From contig JQID01000052.1 in NCBI GenBank assembly GCA_000770645.1, forward strand, positions 1-38,409: a stretch of DNA of 38,409 nucleotides, written 5' to 3'. A model generated the notes under the pieces. That model was not told the DNA's origin. It was given only the letters and a program-made list of their open reading frames with translations, and ran no database searches. Origin of the DNA: Desulfosporosinus sp. Tol-M (lineage in GTDB: Bacteria; Bacillota; Desulfitobacteriia; Desulfitobacteriales; Desulfitobacteriaceae). Both the position numbers and the translations under genes were made by a program. This document shows positions 16,576 to 23,312 of the stretch, in pieces (the first letter of the stretch is position 1; the number at the start of each line of letters is the position of its first letter).

Positions 16576-18372
16576 TTAAGATTGCACGCCGTTCAGCAAC
16601 CCGTATCGACCGGGCTTTTTGCCTTTGGTGAACTCAATCAATTTTGCTGTGGAGTAATCCAGCGTCGGCGGTATTTTATTCTCGATGATAATTACCTGCC
16701 TGAGTGCCGAACTTTCCAAAAGATACTGGAACAATCCAATCTTCATCGTGTCGGGCGTCCTGTCGTCCACGCCTTCCTCTAACGACTGAATCGGCGAGTC
16801 GATTATCAGCATTGAGGGCGCATAGGTGCCTTTTTGGGAAAGGAATTCGGCAAGGGCAAGAGCCATAATCGTGTTCTGGAATGCTCGATAACCTTTGCCG
16901 TGAATCATCTTGTCCTGACCATTCACGACCATATCGAAGTTGCTCGTATCGACATGGACAGAACTATACTTCTCATATTTTACCGCTCTCAAAAGCGTGT
17001 CCAGTCTGTCATTTAGCCACTTGAAAAAGGTCGCGTCGTAATGGCTCTTGATTTTGAAGTCGCTGTCAATCGGTTCTTCCTCGGTCATCGCTTTGAATAA
17101 AGCTTGCTGTATGCTGCCCTCCATATCCCCGATGACAGAAGTTTCCTTGCGAATTTCTATGGCGTAGCGGTATCCGACCAATGCCTGTTTTATAATTGCA
17201 ACCTTCGGTTTCAACTGTGAGTTGAGAAGGTCTTCAACCCCTAAGCGTTCGGCGGACAATTCCGCAATTCGCTGATTGATACCGTCTTGCTTTGCCGCGA
17301 GGTCGTTATCGGCGAGTTGCAAATCTTCCAGAAGAAGCCGGATTTTCGTTAATTCGGCTTGCGAGGCTTCAGTATACGACTCTTCCTTGTGCGGATCAAT
17401 CTTTCCTTCGCAGAACGGGCAGGTAGCGTTACCTTCAAGGTCGTGCCGGTGACATTCGCCGTCTACGATATTACCAAGACGCTGAATGTCGCCATAATAC
17501 TGCGTCCGAAGCTCCTGATAACTTGCGCGGAGAGTGTTGCTTTCCGACAATTCGCCGCTTAGGGCATACATTTCAGCCATCAGGGATTTGCTCCGATTCA
17601 TGGCACTTGCTATCTGCCGCTCCGTGTCTTCTAATTCCTCAATCATCCGTTCAATTTCTGCTTGAAGGAATTCTTCGTCACCGGCGGGCAGTTCGGCGAG
17701 CTTAGCTTTCTTTTCGGCATATTCGGATAACTGCGCGTTCATATATGCTATGACTGCCTTCTTCTTTGCCTCACGGATTTTCTTTTCCTCTTTTGCTGTG
17801 GAATCAGCAAAGTCTTCTCCCGTGATAAGGAAGTAGAGCGAGGAGAATGCTGCGGGTTCCACGGTCTTTTGAACAGGGGTGATGATAGAGCCTTCTTGCA
17901 AAATCGATGTTTCCTTAATTAGAAACATATGCGAGAACAACCGAAGCGTCAGGCGAATCTTGTCCCGTCTGCTGTTCTTTATAATCATATGGTTCTCAGC
18001 AATGCCCATAAGTCGTAACCACACATCGCTGATGTCGTCTTTCTTGCTCCCTTTGCGCCAACTGGCAGTATATTCGCCGGAGTCGATGTCGGAGTGCCTG
18101 CTGCTCACGGTGAGATTCGGTTTGCCGTACTTCCGCTCAATCGTCACATCACCTTTACCTGAACCAACAAGAAGTTTGAAGGTGTCGTAGCCGGTCGTCT
18201 GGTCAAAGCGAATCTTATCTGCGCCAAAAAGATAGTCGATGCACTCGATGATATAGCTCTTGCCTGTATCGGAGGGTCCGAACACGATGTTAAGCCCTTC
18301 TTGGAACTCAACAAACGACGGCTCTTTCCCTGCGCCGGTTATGGTCAGTTTCTTAAAGTAGAAGTCAGCCAT
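16576..18372 (-). CDS. ABC-3C system SMC-like ATPase (DUF3732 type)
   Basis: A 598-residue ABC ATPase of the SMC/Rad50 shape. Walker A is G-P-S-D-T-G-K-S at 32-39. Long coiled coils (about 190-300 and 335-395) flank a hinge with C-P-F-C at 318-321, like a zinc hook or CxxC joint. The second ATPase half has a signature-like G-K-G-Y-R-A-F-Q-N at 492-500 and Walker B L-I-I-D-S-P at 522-527. This is the architecture of DUF3732 proteins, assigned to ABC three-component defence systems, where the ATPase is thought to sense DNA or DNA ends and switch on an effector. The ATG at 18372 overlaps the stop of the middle component by 8 bases with GGAGGG 6 bases upstream. All ATPase motifs appear intact. 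Confidence 0.9.
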   Translation of the reverse strand: MADFYFKKLTITGAGKEPSFVEFQEGLNIVFGPSDTGKSYIIECIDYLFGADKIRFDQTTGYDTFKLLVGSGKGDVTIERKYGKPNLTVSSRHSDIDSGEYTASWRKGSKKDDISDVWLRLMGIAENHMIIKNSRRDKIRLTLRLFSHMFLIKETSILQEGSIITPVQKTVEPAAFSSLYFLITGEDFADSTAKEEKKIREAKKKAVIAYMNAQLSEYAEKKAKLAELPAGDEEFLQAEIERMIEELEDTERQIASAMNRSKSLMAEMYALSGELSESNTLRASYQELRTQYYGDIQRLGNIVDGECHRHDLEGNATCPFCEGKIDPHKEESYTEASQAELTKIRLLLEDLQLADNDLAAKQDGINQRIAELSAERLGVEDLLNSQLKPKVAIIKQALVGYRYAIEIRKETSVIGDMEGSIQQALFKAMTEEEPIDSDFKIKSHYDATFFKWLNDRLDTLLRAVKYEKYSSVHVDTSNFDMVVNGQDKMIHGKGYRAFQNTIMALALAEFLSQKGTYAPSMLIIDSPIQSLEEGVDDRTPDTMKIGLFQYLLESSALRQVIIIENKIPPTLDYSTAKLIEFTKGKKPGRYGLLNGVQS

Positions 18373-18826
18373 TCAAGTCCCTCCGTTGCAACGACGCTAT
18401 CGAACGCTCATTTATCCTCCGCAACGACTCTCTTTCCGAAAGCCCGGTCAGATAATCTTTTACCTTGGCGGACAATTCGCGATACCGCTGCGCATAATCG
18501 TTTTCAAACTTTGCGGCGTAATCCATGCCGCGTTGGTGAATAGAGTAAACAAATCCGTCCTTGGTGCTTTCGGCATTTATCAAGGCATCCAGCACCAGCG
18601 ACTTGACCGCTTCCTTAACCAGTTCCCGCCGGATGCCGAACTCCCCGAACCGATAGCTGTTGTCGCCGTGAAGGTTTTCGCAGGAGATTCCGAAGTCCCG
18701 ACCGTAGATGGTAATGAAGTCGGAGACCGCAATCAAATCCGCTGACATTTTACCGCCGGCAACCTCAAGCGTAAACAAGATACGGAGCGAAACCTCAAAG
18801 GATGTATTGAAAACATTATTCATCAT
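18365..18826 (-). CDS. ABC-3C system middle component
   Basis: About 153 residues from the ATG at 18826, which has AAAGG 8 bases upstream; an ATG at 18853 in the same frame lies deeper inside the previous gene and is less likely. It is a small winged-helix-like protein: N-T-S-F-E-V-S-L-R-I-L at 7-17, I-Y-G-R-D-F-G at 40-46, L-H-G-D-N-S-Y-R-F-G-E-F around 52-63, then a basic helix and a beta-wing ending in D-G-F-V-Y-S-I. I recognise this pattern from middle components (type 2-like) of ABC-3C systems, which bridge the ATPase and the CTD/effector protein. It overlaps both neighbours, as expected for subunits made in fixed ratio. Confidence 0.8.
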   Translation of the reverse strand: MMNNVFNTSFEVSLRILFTLEVAGGKMSADLIAVSDFITIYGRDFGISCENLHGDNSYRFGEFGIRRELVKEAVKSLVLDALINAESTKDGFVYSIHQRGMDYAAKFENDYAQRYRELSAKVKDYLTGLSERESLRRINERSIASLQRRDLNG

Positions 18827-19892
18827 CCACCCAACCTTTGATTTGCCCATCATTCACGAGCATATGGCATACGCCCTTTTTCTGGCTTGCGCCGACCCAT
18901 TCGGGAATGCGCCCGAGTATGCAGTTCTCAAGCCGCAGGGTAGTAGCGTGTCGCATCACAAACAGCAACCGCTCAAAGCCGTGCGTATAGTCCATTGCGT
19001 GGACATCGGAAACGCTGTTCAAAGTTTCGGTCATCAGAGCCGTGAATAGGTTGTCCGGGTCGTTGTTGCGGAAATTCTCCCTTGTGCCGCGCCGTACCGC
19101 TTCTGCGGCGAAATATTCTATCCTGCGCTGCTTAAGGTCTTTATCATATTTCGGGTGCTGTGAGATATCGTCACTTGGCAATGTCCCGTCTTTAGTCGCA
19201 TCGTCATAAGCATCGTACAGTGCGGATATGTACCGGCGTTCATGGTCAGCAGGCGTTTCAGGCGGGGTGAGCGGTTCAACCTTCGGAAGGGTATTCAGTT
19301 TTGACTGAATGTCGTCTATGTTTTTTATCAGCGGTGCAATCTCGTCAGTCGCTTCCATCGAAAATTCTATCTTGTTCTTGCCAACACGGACTGCAAGTAT
19401 AAATGCCTCTGCCAAAAAATCGGCAGGGGCTTTTTCTTTGCGAGCTACCCTTAACGCCTTCTGCTTGGTCTTGCCAATGGAATCGTCGTTTTGAGTGATA
19501 GCAAGTACCGCATCAAGTACGATGCTCAGATCACCCCTCGGGATGTTTGGGACAAGGTTAATGGCAAAACAGGATGACACATCAGCGACAGCGGATGGTC
19601 TCTGCGCTATCTCGATGAACTTGTCGGGAACGGGAGACTGCCCGCTTTTAAGGTAAGTAGTCTGCGTTTTTGAGATATCGGGGACGCCAACCACGCTGTC
19701 CACCTTTGCAGCGTAAGAAAGCGAATCCAAGAGGAGCGAGTAAAACACGAAAACGCCGGTAGCGTCCCGTTCTTCATCGCCCAAAACTGAAAATTTAGTC
19801 TCTGGGTCAAGGAATTTTATGACGGACTTCTTGTTCATGCGGTTTCTGACCGCTTCCGCAAACGTCCGCAAACACAGGCTTTCCGTGGACAC
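18816..19892 (-). CDS. ABC-3C system CTD (effector-carrying) protein
   Basis: A 358-residue protein starting at GTG 19892, with AGAGGGGG 7 bases upstream. The last 140 residues match the C-terminal domain of ABC-3C proteins as I know it: Y-I-S-A-L-Y-D-A near 222, a helix with Y-F-A-A-E-A-V-R-R, G-F-E-R-L-L-F-V-M, and the closing K-K-G-V-C-H-M-L-V-N-D-G at about 337-348. In such systems the N-terminal part usually carries the toxic or nuclease activity. Here residues 1-215 show no catalytic motif I recognise, so the effector type is open. It is the first gene of the minus-strand operon and lies next to the intergenic region shared with the phage genes. Confidence 0.78.
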   Translation of the reverse strand: MSTESLCLRTFAEAVRNRMNKKSVIKFLDPETKFSVLGDEERDATGVFVFYSLLLDSLSYAAKVDSVVGVPDISKTQTTYLKSGQSPVPDKFIEIAQRPSAVADVSSCFAINLVPNIPRGDLSIVLDAVLAITQNDDSIGKTKQKALRVARKEKAPADFLAEAFILAVRVGKNKIEFSMEATDEIAPLIKNIDDIQSKLNTLPKVEPLTPPETPADHERRYISALYDAYDDATKDGTLPSDDISQHPKYDKDLKQRRIEYFAAEAVRRGTRENFRNNDPDNLFTALMTETLNSVSDVHAMDYTHGFERLLFVMRHATTLRLENCILGRIPEWVGASQKKGVCHMLVNDGQIKGWVDDE

Positions 19893-19968
19893 GCGTTCAC
19901 CCCCTCTTGGAATTTAGTGTGAATTTTATAGGAATTCCGCTGGAACTCTTTGTTATTCGTTTTTTTGT

Positions 19969-20003
19969 ATCCTCTTCTCGTAGGACACGGGGAGAGGATT
20001 TTT
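19969..20003 (+). terminator. terminator-like hairpin
   Basis: On the plus strand 19969-19980 pairs with 19988-19999 in a 12-bp stem with two G-U pairs and a 7-base loop, followed by TTTTT. On the minus strand the two wobble pairs become A-C mismatches, so a plus-strand terminator is the better reading. There is no plus-strand gene just upstream that would need one; it may instead act in the leader of the defence operon. Confidence 0.4.
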
Positions 20004-20026
20004 GATTAGCGGTCTTTCGGAGGATT

Positions 20027-20043
20027 CTGACGGGGTTCGTCAG
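20027..20043. repeat. 6-bp hairpin in the defence operon leader
   Basis: CTGACG (20027-20032) and CGTCAG (20038-20043) form a perfect stem with a 5-base loop. Together with the hairpin at 19969 it would fold in the 5' leader of the minus-strand operon. Its function is unknown. Confidence 0.35.
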
Positions 20044-20054
20044 GCTTCTCCAAA

Positions 20055-20083
20055 TAGATATAAAAATACACCATATATTGTAA
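20055..20083 (-). promoter_or_regulatory. weak candidate promoter for the defence operon
   Basis: Reading the minus strand, TTACAA (20083-20078) is followed after 17 bases by TATCTA (20060-20055). Only the first three -10 bases match the consensus. Transcription would start near 20048 and give a leader of about 155 bases containing both hairpins at 19969-20043. It is the best placed candidate before the first defence gene, but it is weak. Confidence 0.25.
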
Positions 20084-20233
20084 CACACAATTATTCAAAA
20101 ATCAACAACAATCTGTAATTTCAGCTTCAGTTCGTGTCGTATCGCCTTTGCAAGGCTCAAAAAATCACGACTTGGCGTAAATCGACAAACAGAGCGAGTG
20201 TGCGCTCCGTGAAAATTTCTGATAAGAAGTTTC

Positions 20234-20262
20234 TCAAATAGGAAATTACCCTTCCTATTTGA
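20234..20262. promoter_or_regulatory. 11-bp perfect inverted repeat, possible operator
   Basis: TCAAATAGGAA at 20234-20244 is repeated inverted at 20252-20262 with a 7-base spacer. It ends 45 bases before the start of the phage HTH regulator. No T-run follows, so a protein-binding site (perhaps autoregulatory) is more likely than a terminator. Confidence 0.5.
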
Positions 20263-20307
20263 CCTCTACGATAAGGACGAGCCGGAAGGAAAGGAGGCGA
20301 ATCGACC

Positions 20308-20667
20308 GTGACAGCAATCGAGCGCAGAACCGAAATTATGCGGATTCTCGTGGCAAGAAGGCGTGAAACAATGACGCGTCTTGCCCGTGAACTCGGCGTA
20401 ACAGCCCGAACCATACGCACCGACATCACCATCCTCACGGTCGATTACCCCCTTGATACCGTGCGCGGCAACGGCGGTTGTGTGAAAGTGGCAGATTGGT
20501 ACCATCCCCACAGAAACATATTCAGTCGTGAGCAGGAATCCGTAATTATCTCCCTGTTGGACAAGACTGACGAGTCTTCTCAACGAAAGGTGCTGACGGA
20601 AATGCTCGCCGCGTTCGGTGCTCCGGCAACACGAGAAAAGTACGCAAGGGAGGCTAAAAGCCTATGA
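20308..20667 (+). CDS. HTH (DeoR/WYL-type winged helix) regulator
   Basis: A 119-residue protein from GTG 20308 with AAAGGAGG 10 bases upstream. Residues 3-55 form an HTH_11-like winged helix: E-R-R-T-E-I-M-R-I-L at the start, then M-T-R-L-A-R-E-L-G-V-T-A-R-T-I-R-T-D as helix-turn-helix, then a beta wing near 45-62. The C-terminal half, about 60 residues, is short and has no sensor domain, so it is a compact phage regulator rather than a full WYL or DeoR protein. It is the first gene of the plus-strand phage block and its stop overlaps the SNF2 start (ATGA). The inverted repeat just upstream may be its operator. Confidence 0.8.
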   Translation: MTAIERRTEIMRILVARRRETMTRLARELGVTARTIRTDITILTVDYPLDTVRGNGGCVKVADWYHPHRNIFSREQESVIISLLDKTDESSQRKVLTEMLAAFGAPATREKYAREAKSL

Positions 20668-22082
20668 ACATTGTAACAATGCCAATTCGAGCAAAGCCGT
20701 TTGAACACCAACGCAGGGCGTATCTGTCAGCATTGGAGTCATTCAACAACGACCGAAGCCGAGGGTATGCACTGCTTATGGAAATGGGGACAGGCAAAAC
20801 AATAACTTCCGTCGCCATAACTGGGCGGTTGTATCTGGACGGTAGAGTCCGCAGAGTGCTTGTCGTAGCCCCGTTGTCCATCCTTGGGGTCTGGCAGGAG
20901 GAATTTGAGAAGTTCGCTGACTTTGACTACAATCTCGCCGTCCTAAGCGGCACCGGTTCAAAGAAATCGGAAACGCTGGGTGGCCTGAATGGGGCGGGAC
21001 TTCAAGTTGCAGTCGTGAACTATGAATCCGCATGGCGACTCGAAAAGGAAATCGCCGCATGGAAACCCGACCTAATCATCGCTGACGAGGGGCACAAGAT
21101 TAAGACCCATAACATTTCGGCATCCAAAGCGATGCACCGGCTCGGAATGGGAGCCAAGTACCGGTTGTTACTGACAGGGACGATTATCACGAACAAAGCC
21201 ATCGATGTATTCAGCCAATACAAGTACCTGAATCCCACCATCTTCGGGAACAGCTTTTACTCGTTCAGGAACCGCTACTTCGATATGGTCGGGTACGGCA
21301 ATCACACGCCTATGCTTAAGCGGTCAATGGAACCAGAACTGACGGCGAAACTGCACAGTATCGCATTCCGTGCCACCAAATCCGAGTGCCTCGACCTACC
21401 GGAAACGATTGATGTTATTCGCTCCGTGGAACTGGAATCCTCGGCAGCAAAGGTCTATCGAGACCTCGTCAAGGAAAGCTACGCGGAACTTGGCGACAAA
21501 GAAATCACCGCCACCAATATTCTCACCCGTCTGCTCCGGCTATCGCAGCTTACGGGCGGGTTCATCGGGGACGATGACGGCGGCACACCGCAGAACATCA
21601 GCCGTGCAAAGTTGAACGCCCTGTCTGACATCATTGACACAGCACAGCAGGAAGGCAAGAAACTGGTGGTTATCGCAAGGTTCATACCTGAGATAAAAGC
21701 CATCTGCGCCATACTCGGCAAACTCGGAATCGGTTACTCCTGCATTATGGGCGGCGTAAAAGACCGTGAAGAGCAGGTTGCCCGATTCCAGAATGACCCC
21801 GATGTTCAGGTTTTCGTCGGTCAGATTGCGACGGCAGGACTTGGAATCACGCTCACGGCCGCCAGCACAATGGTTTTCTACTCGCTGGATTACAACATGG
21901 CGAACTTTGAGCAGGCAAAGGCCCGAATCCACCGCGTCGGTCAGCGTAAGAACTGTACTTACATCTATCTTGCCGCCAAAGGCACGGTTGACGAAAAGGT
22001 GCTGAAAGCCCTGCAGAGCAAGGCAGACCTCGCCCGAATGCTTGTAGACGATTACCGCAGCGGACGCAACCCCTACCAATAA
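20664..22082 (+). CDS. phage SNF2-family DNA helicase/translocase
   Basis: A 472-residue SF2 protein of SNF2 type. Motif I is M-G-T-G-K-T at 41-46 and motif II D-E-G-H at 141-144, with motif III L-L-T-G-T about 20 residues later. The C-terminal lobe has G-Q-I-A-T-A-G-L-G-I-T-L and motif VI A-R-I-H-R-V-G-Q-R near 420-428. It is single-domain length for phage SNF2 proteins, with no HNH or other fusion. Such proteins are standard in the replication block of clostridial siphophages, next to a family A polymerase and a P4-type primase, as here. It probably remodels DNA or protein-DNA complexes during phage replication. Confidence 0.92.
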   Translation: MNIVTMPIRAKPFEHQRRAYLSALESFNNDRSRGYALLMEMGTGKTITSVAITGRLYLDGRVRRVLVVAPLSILGVWQEEFEKFADFDYNLAVLSGTGSKKSETLGGLNGAGLQVAVVNYESAWRLEKEIAAWKPDLIIADEGHKIKTHNISASKAMHRLGMGAKYRLLLTGTIITNKAIDVFSQYKYLNPTIFGNSFYSFRNRYFDMVGYGNHTPMLKRSMEPELTAKLHSIAFRATKSECLDLPETIDVIRSVELESSAAKVYRDLVKESYAELGDKEITATNILTRLLRLSQLTGGFIGDDDGGTPQNISRAKLNALSDIIDTAQQEGKKLVVIARFIPEIKAICAILGKLGIGYSCIMGGVKDREEQVARFQNDPDVQVFVGQIATAGLGITLTAASTMVFYSLDYNMANFEQAKARIHRVGQRKNCTYIYLAAKGTVDEKVLKALQSKADLARMLVDDYRSGRNPYQ

Positions 22083-22098
22083 GGAAGGAATACGCATC

Positions 22099-22518
22099 AT
22101 GAACCAAGATAAGATGTTCGAACTCGCAGACGAACTGAAATCCTTGCGAGACCTTAAACGCGATTTGGAGTCACGGGTCAAGGAAGTGAACGACAGAATC
22201 GACGAAATCGATTATCGGCTTTCGGAACTAATGGCGGAGACCGAGACCCAAAACTTCACCCGCGCCGGCACGATGTTCTGCCTGACCACCAAGACCCGCG
22301 CATCTGCGGCGGCAGGGGTCAAAGATGAACTCTTCTCTGCCCTGAAAGACAACGGCTTCGGAGACCTTGTTTACGAGACCGTCAATGCCAACTCCCTCTC
22401 ATCCTTTGTCAAGGAGCAGATTGAGGGCAACGGCGACGCGCTACCAAACTGGCTCGAAGGGCTAATCAATGTCTTTGATAAGACGACTGTGTCCGTCCGC
22501 AAATCAACAAAACGCTGA
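22099..22518 (+). CDS. phage coiled-coil protein of unknown function
   Basis: A 139-residue protein. Residues 3-47 form a charged coiled coil (E-L-K-S-L-R-D-L-K-R-D-L-E and so on). The rest is globular and contains G-F-G-D-L-V-Y-E-T-V-N-A-N, a stretch I associate with small proteins found between the SNF2 and polymerase genes of clostridial phages. I cannot name an activity. GGAAGGAA precedes the ATG. It lies 16 bases after the SNF2 gene and 20 bases before the next, so it belongs to the replication operon. Confidence 0.75.
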   Translation: MNQDKMFELADELKSLRDLKRDLESRVKEVNDRIDEIDYRLSELMAETETQNFTRAGTMFCLTTKTRASAAAGVKDELFSALKDNGFGDLVYETVNANSLSSFVKEQIEGNGDALPNWLEGLINVFDKTTVSVRKSTKR

Positions 22519-22538
22519 ATATAAAGGAGATTATCACA

Positions 22539-23312
22539 ATGGCTAATAACAAAGTAACCGCGCTGGCTAAGGCGCAGAACACAGGATTCCTAACCCTTGC
22601 CAACACCGACTTCGGAGGCATGATGGCTGACGAACTGGAGGGGCTTGACCTTTCCTTCGAGAGAATCAAGATTCCCTCGGCGGGAAGCACCGTATTTGAA
22701 GTACCCGGCGAGAACGACGACACGGATACCGTCAAGGAATTTTCGGCAGTTATCCTCCATCACCACACCCTCAACGCTTTCTACAAGACCAAGTACACAG
22801 GCGGCAGCAACCCGCCCGACTGCGGTAGCTTTGACGGCGTCTATGGAGAGGGCGACCCCAGCGGTGAATGCAAGAAATGCCCTTTGAACCAATACGGCAC
22901 CGCCGATGAAGGCAAAGGTAAAGCCTGCAAGAACCGTAGACGCATTTATGTCCTCCGCGAAGGCGAGGTTTTCCCGCTCCTGCTTTCACTTCCGACAGGT
23001 AGTTTAAAGGAGTTCACCAAATACATCAAACGTTTGCTATCAAAGGGTAAAAAGTCCAACAGCGTGGTCACTCGCTTTTCGCTCAAAAAGGCGACCAATC
23101 AAGGCGGAGTGGTCTACTCGCAGGCGCAGTTCATCATCGACCGCATTCTCACGCCACAGGAGCAAAAGCTGATTGATGCTCTGACGGAACAGGTTAAAGC
23201 GTATAGCCGCAGAGTGGCATTTGACGCAGAGGGTGCTTCGACTGTTGATTTTTCAGTTGATGCGGAAACAGGCGAGGTCATCGAGCCTCTTGGGAGGAAC
23301 GCCAATGTATAA
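22539..23312 (+). CDS. putative phage ssDNA-binding protein with zinc motif
   Basis: A 257-residue protein. A cysteine set C-x(14)-C-x-x-C-P-L-N-Q-Y-G-x(9)-C lies at about 95-130; this zinc-knuckle pattern occurs in phage proteins annotated as ssDNA-binding or of unknown function beside replication genes. The N-terminal region looks beta-rich, compatible with an OB-type fold, and the last 20 residues are acidic, as in many SSBs. AAAGGAG precedes the ATG and the stop overlaps the polymerase start. SSB is an inference from position and the acidic tail. Confidence 0.6.
   Translation: MANNKVTALAKAQNTGFLTLANTDFGGMMADELEGLDLSFERIKIPSAGSTVFEVPGENDDTDTVKEFSAVILHHHTLNAFYKTKYTGGSNPPDCGSFDGVYGEGDPSGECKKCPLNQYGTADEGKGKACKNRRRIYVLREGEVFPLLLSLPTGSLKEFTKYIKRLLSKGKKSNSVVTRFSLKKATNQGGVVYSQAQFIIDRILTPQEQKLIDALTEQVKAYSRRVAFDAEGASTVDFSVDAETGEVIEPLGRNANV

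Larger units (their letters stand above)
19893..20307. other. divergent intergenic region between defence operon and phage operon
   Basis: No convincing gene. A 63-codon minus-strand frame (19897-20088) has no ribosome binding site and no family resemblance. The left part (19969-20043) holds two hairpins and an AT-rich stretch with a weak minus-strand promoter. The right part holds a GAGCG/CGCTC hairpin around 20183-20200 and an 11-bp perfect inverted repeat (20234-20262) close to the start of the phage HTH gene. No tRNA gene, integrase or clear attachment core is visible here. Confidence 0.7.

Noticed and set aside
1..19892. BREX or type I restriction system
   Set aside because: No PglZ, BrxC-like ATPase, PglX, HsdR, HsdM or HsdS is visible.
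19991..20052. tRNA-like fold with a possible 7-bp acceptor stem
   Set aside because: The GGAGAGG/CTTCTCC ends pair, but the segment is too short and has no D-arm, anticodon arm or T-arm in the right places.
19897..20088. 63-codon minus-strand frame between the defence operon and the phage
   Set aside because: No ribosome binding site and no family pattern; it spans the hairpins of the leader.
21540..22181. Long antisense frame (213 codons) inside the SNF2 gene
   Set aside because: It has no ribosome binding site or family pattern and is the mirror of a strongly coding plus-strand gene.
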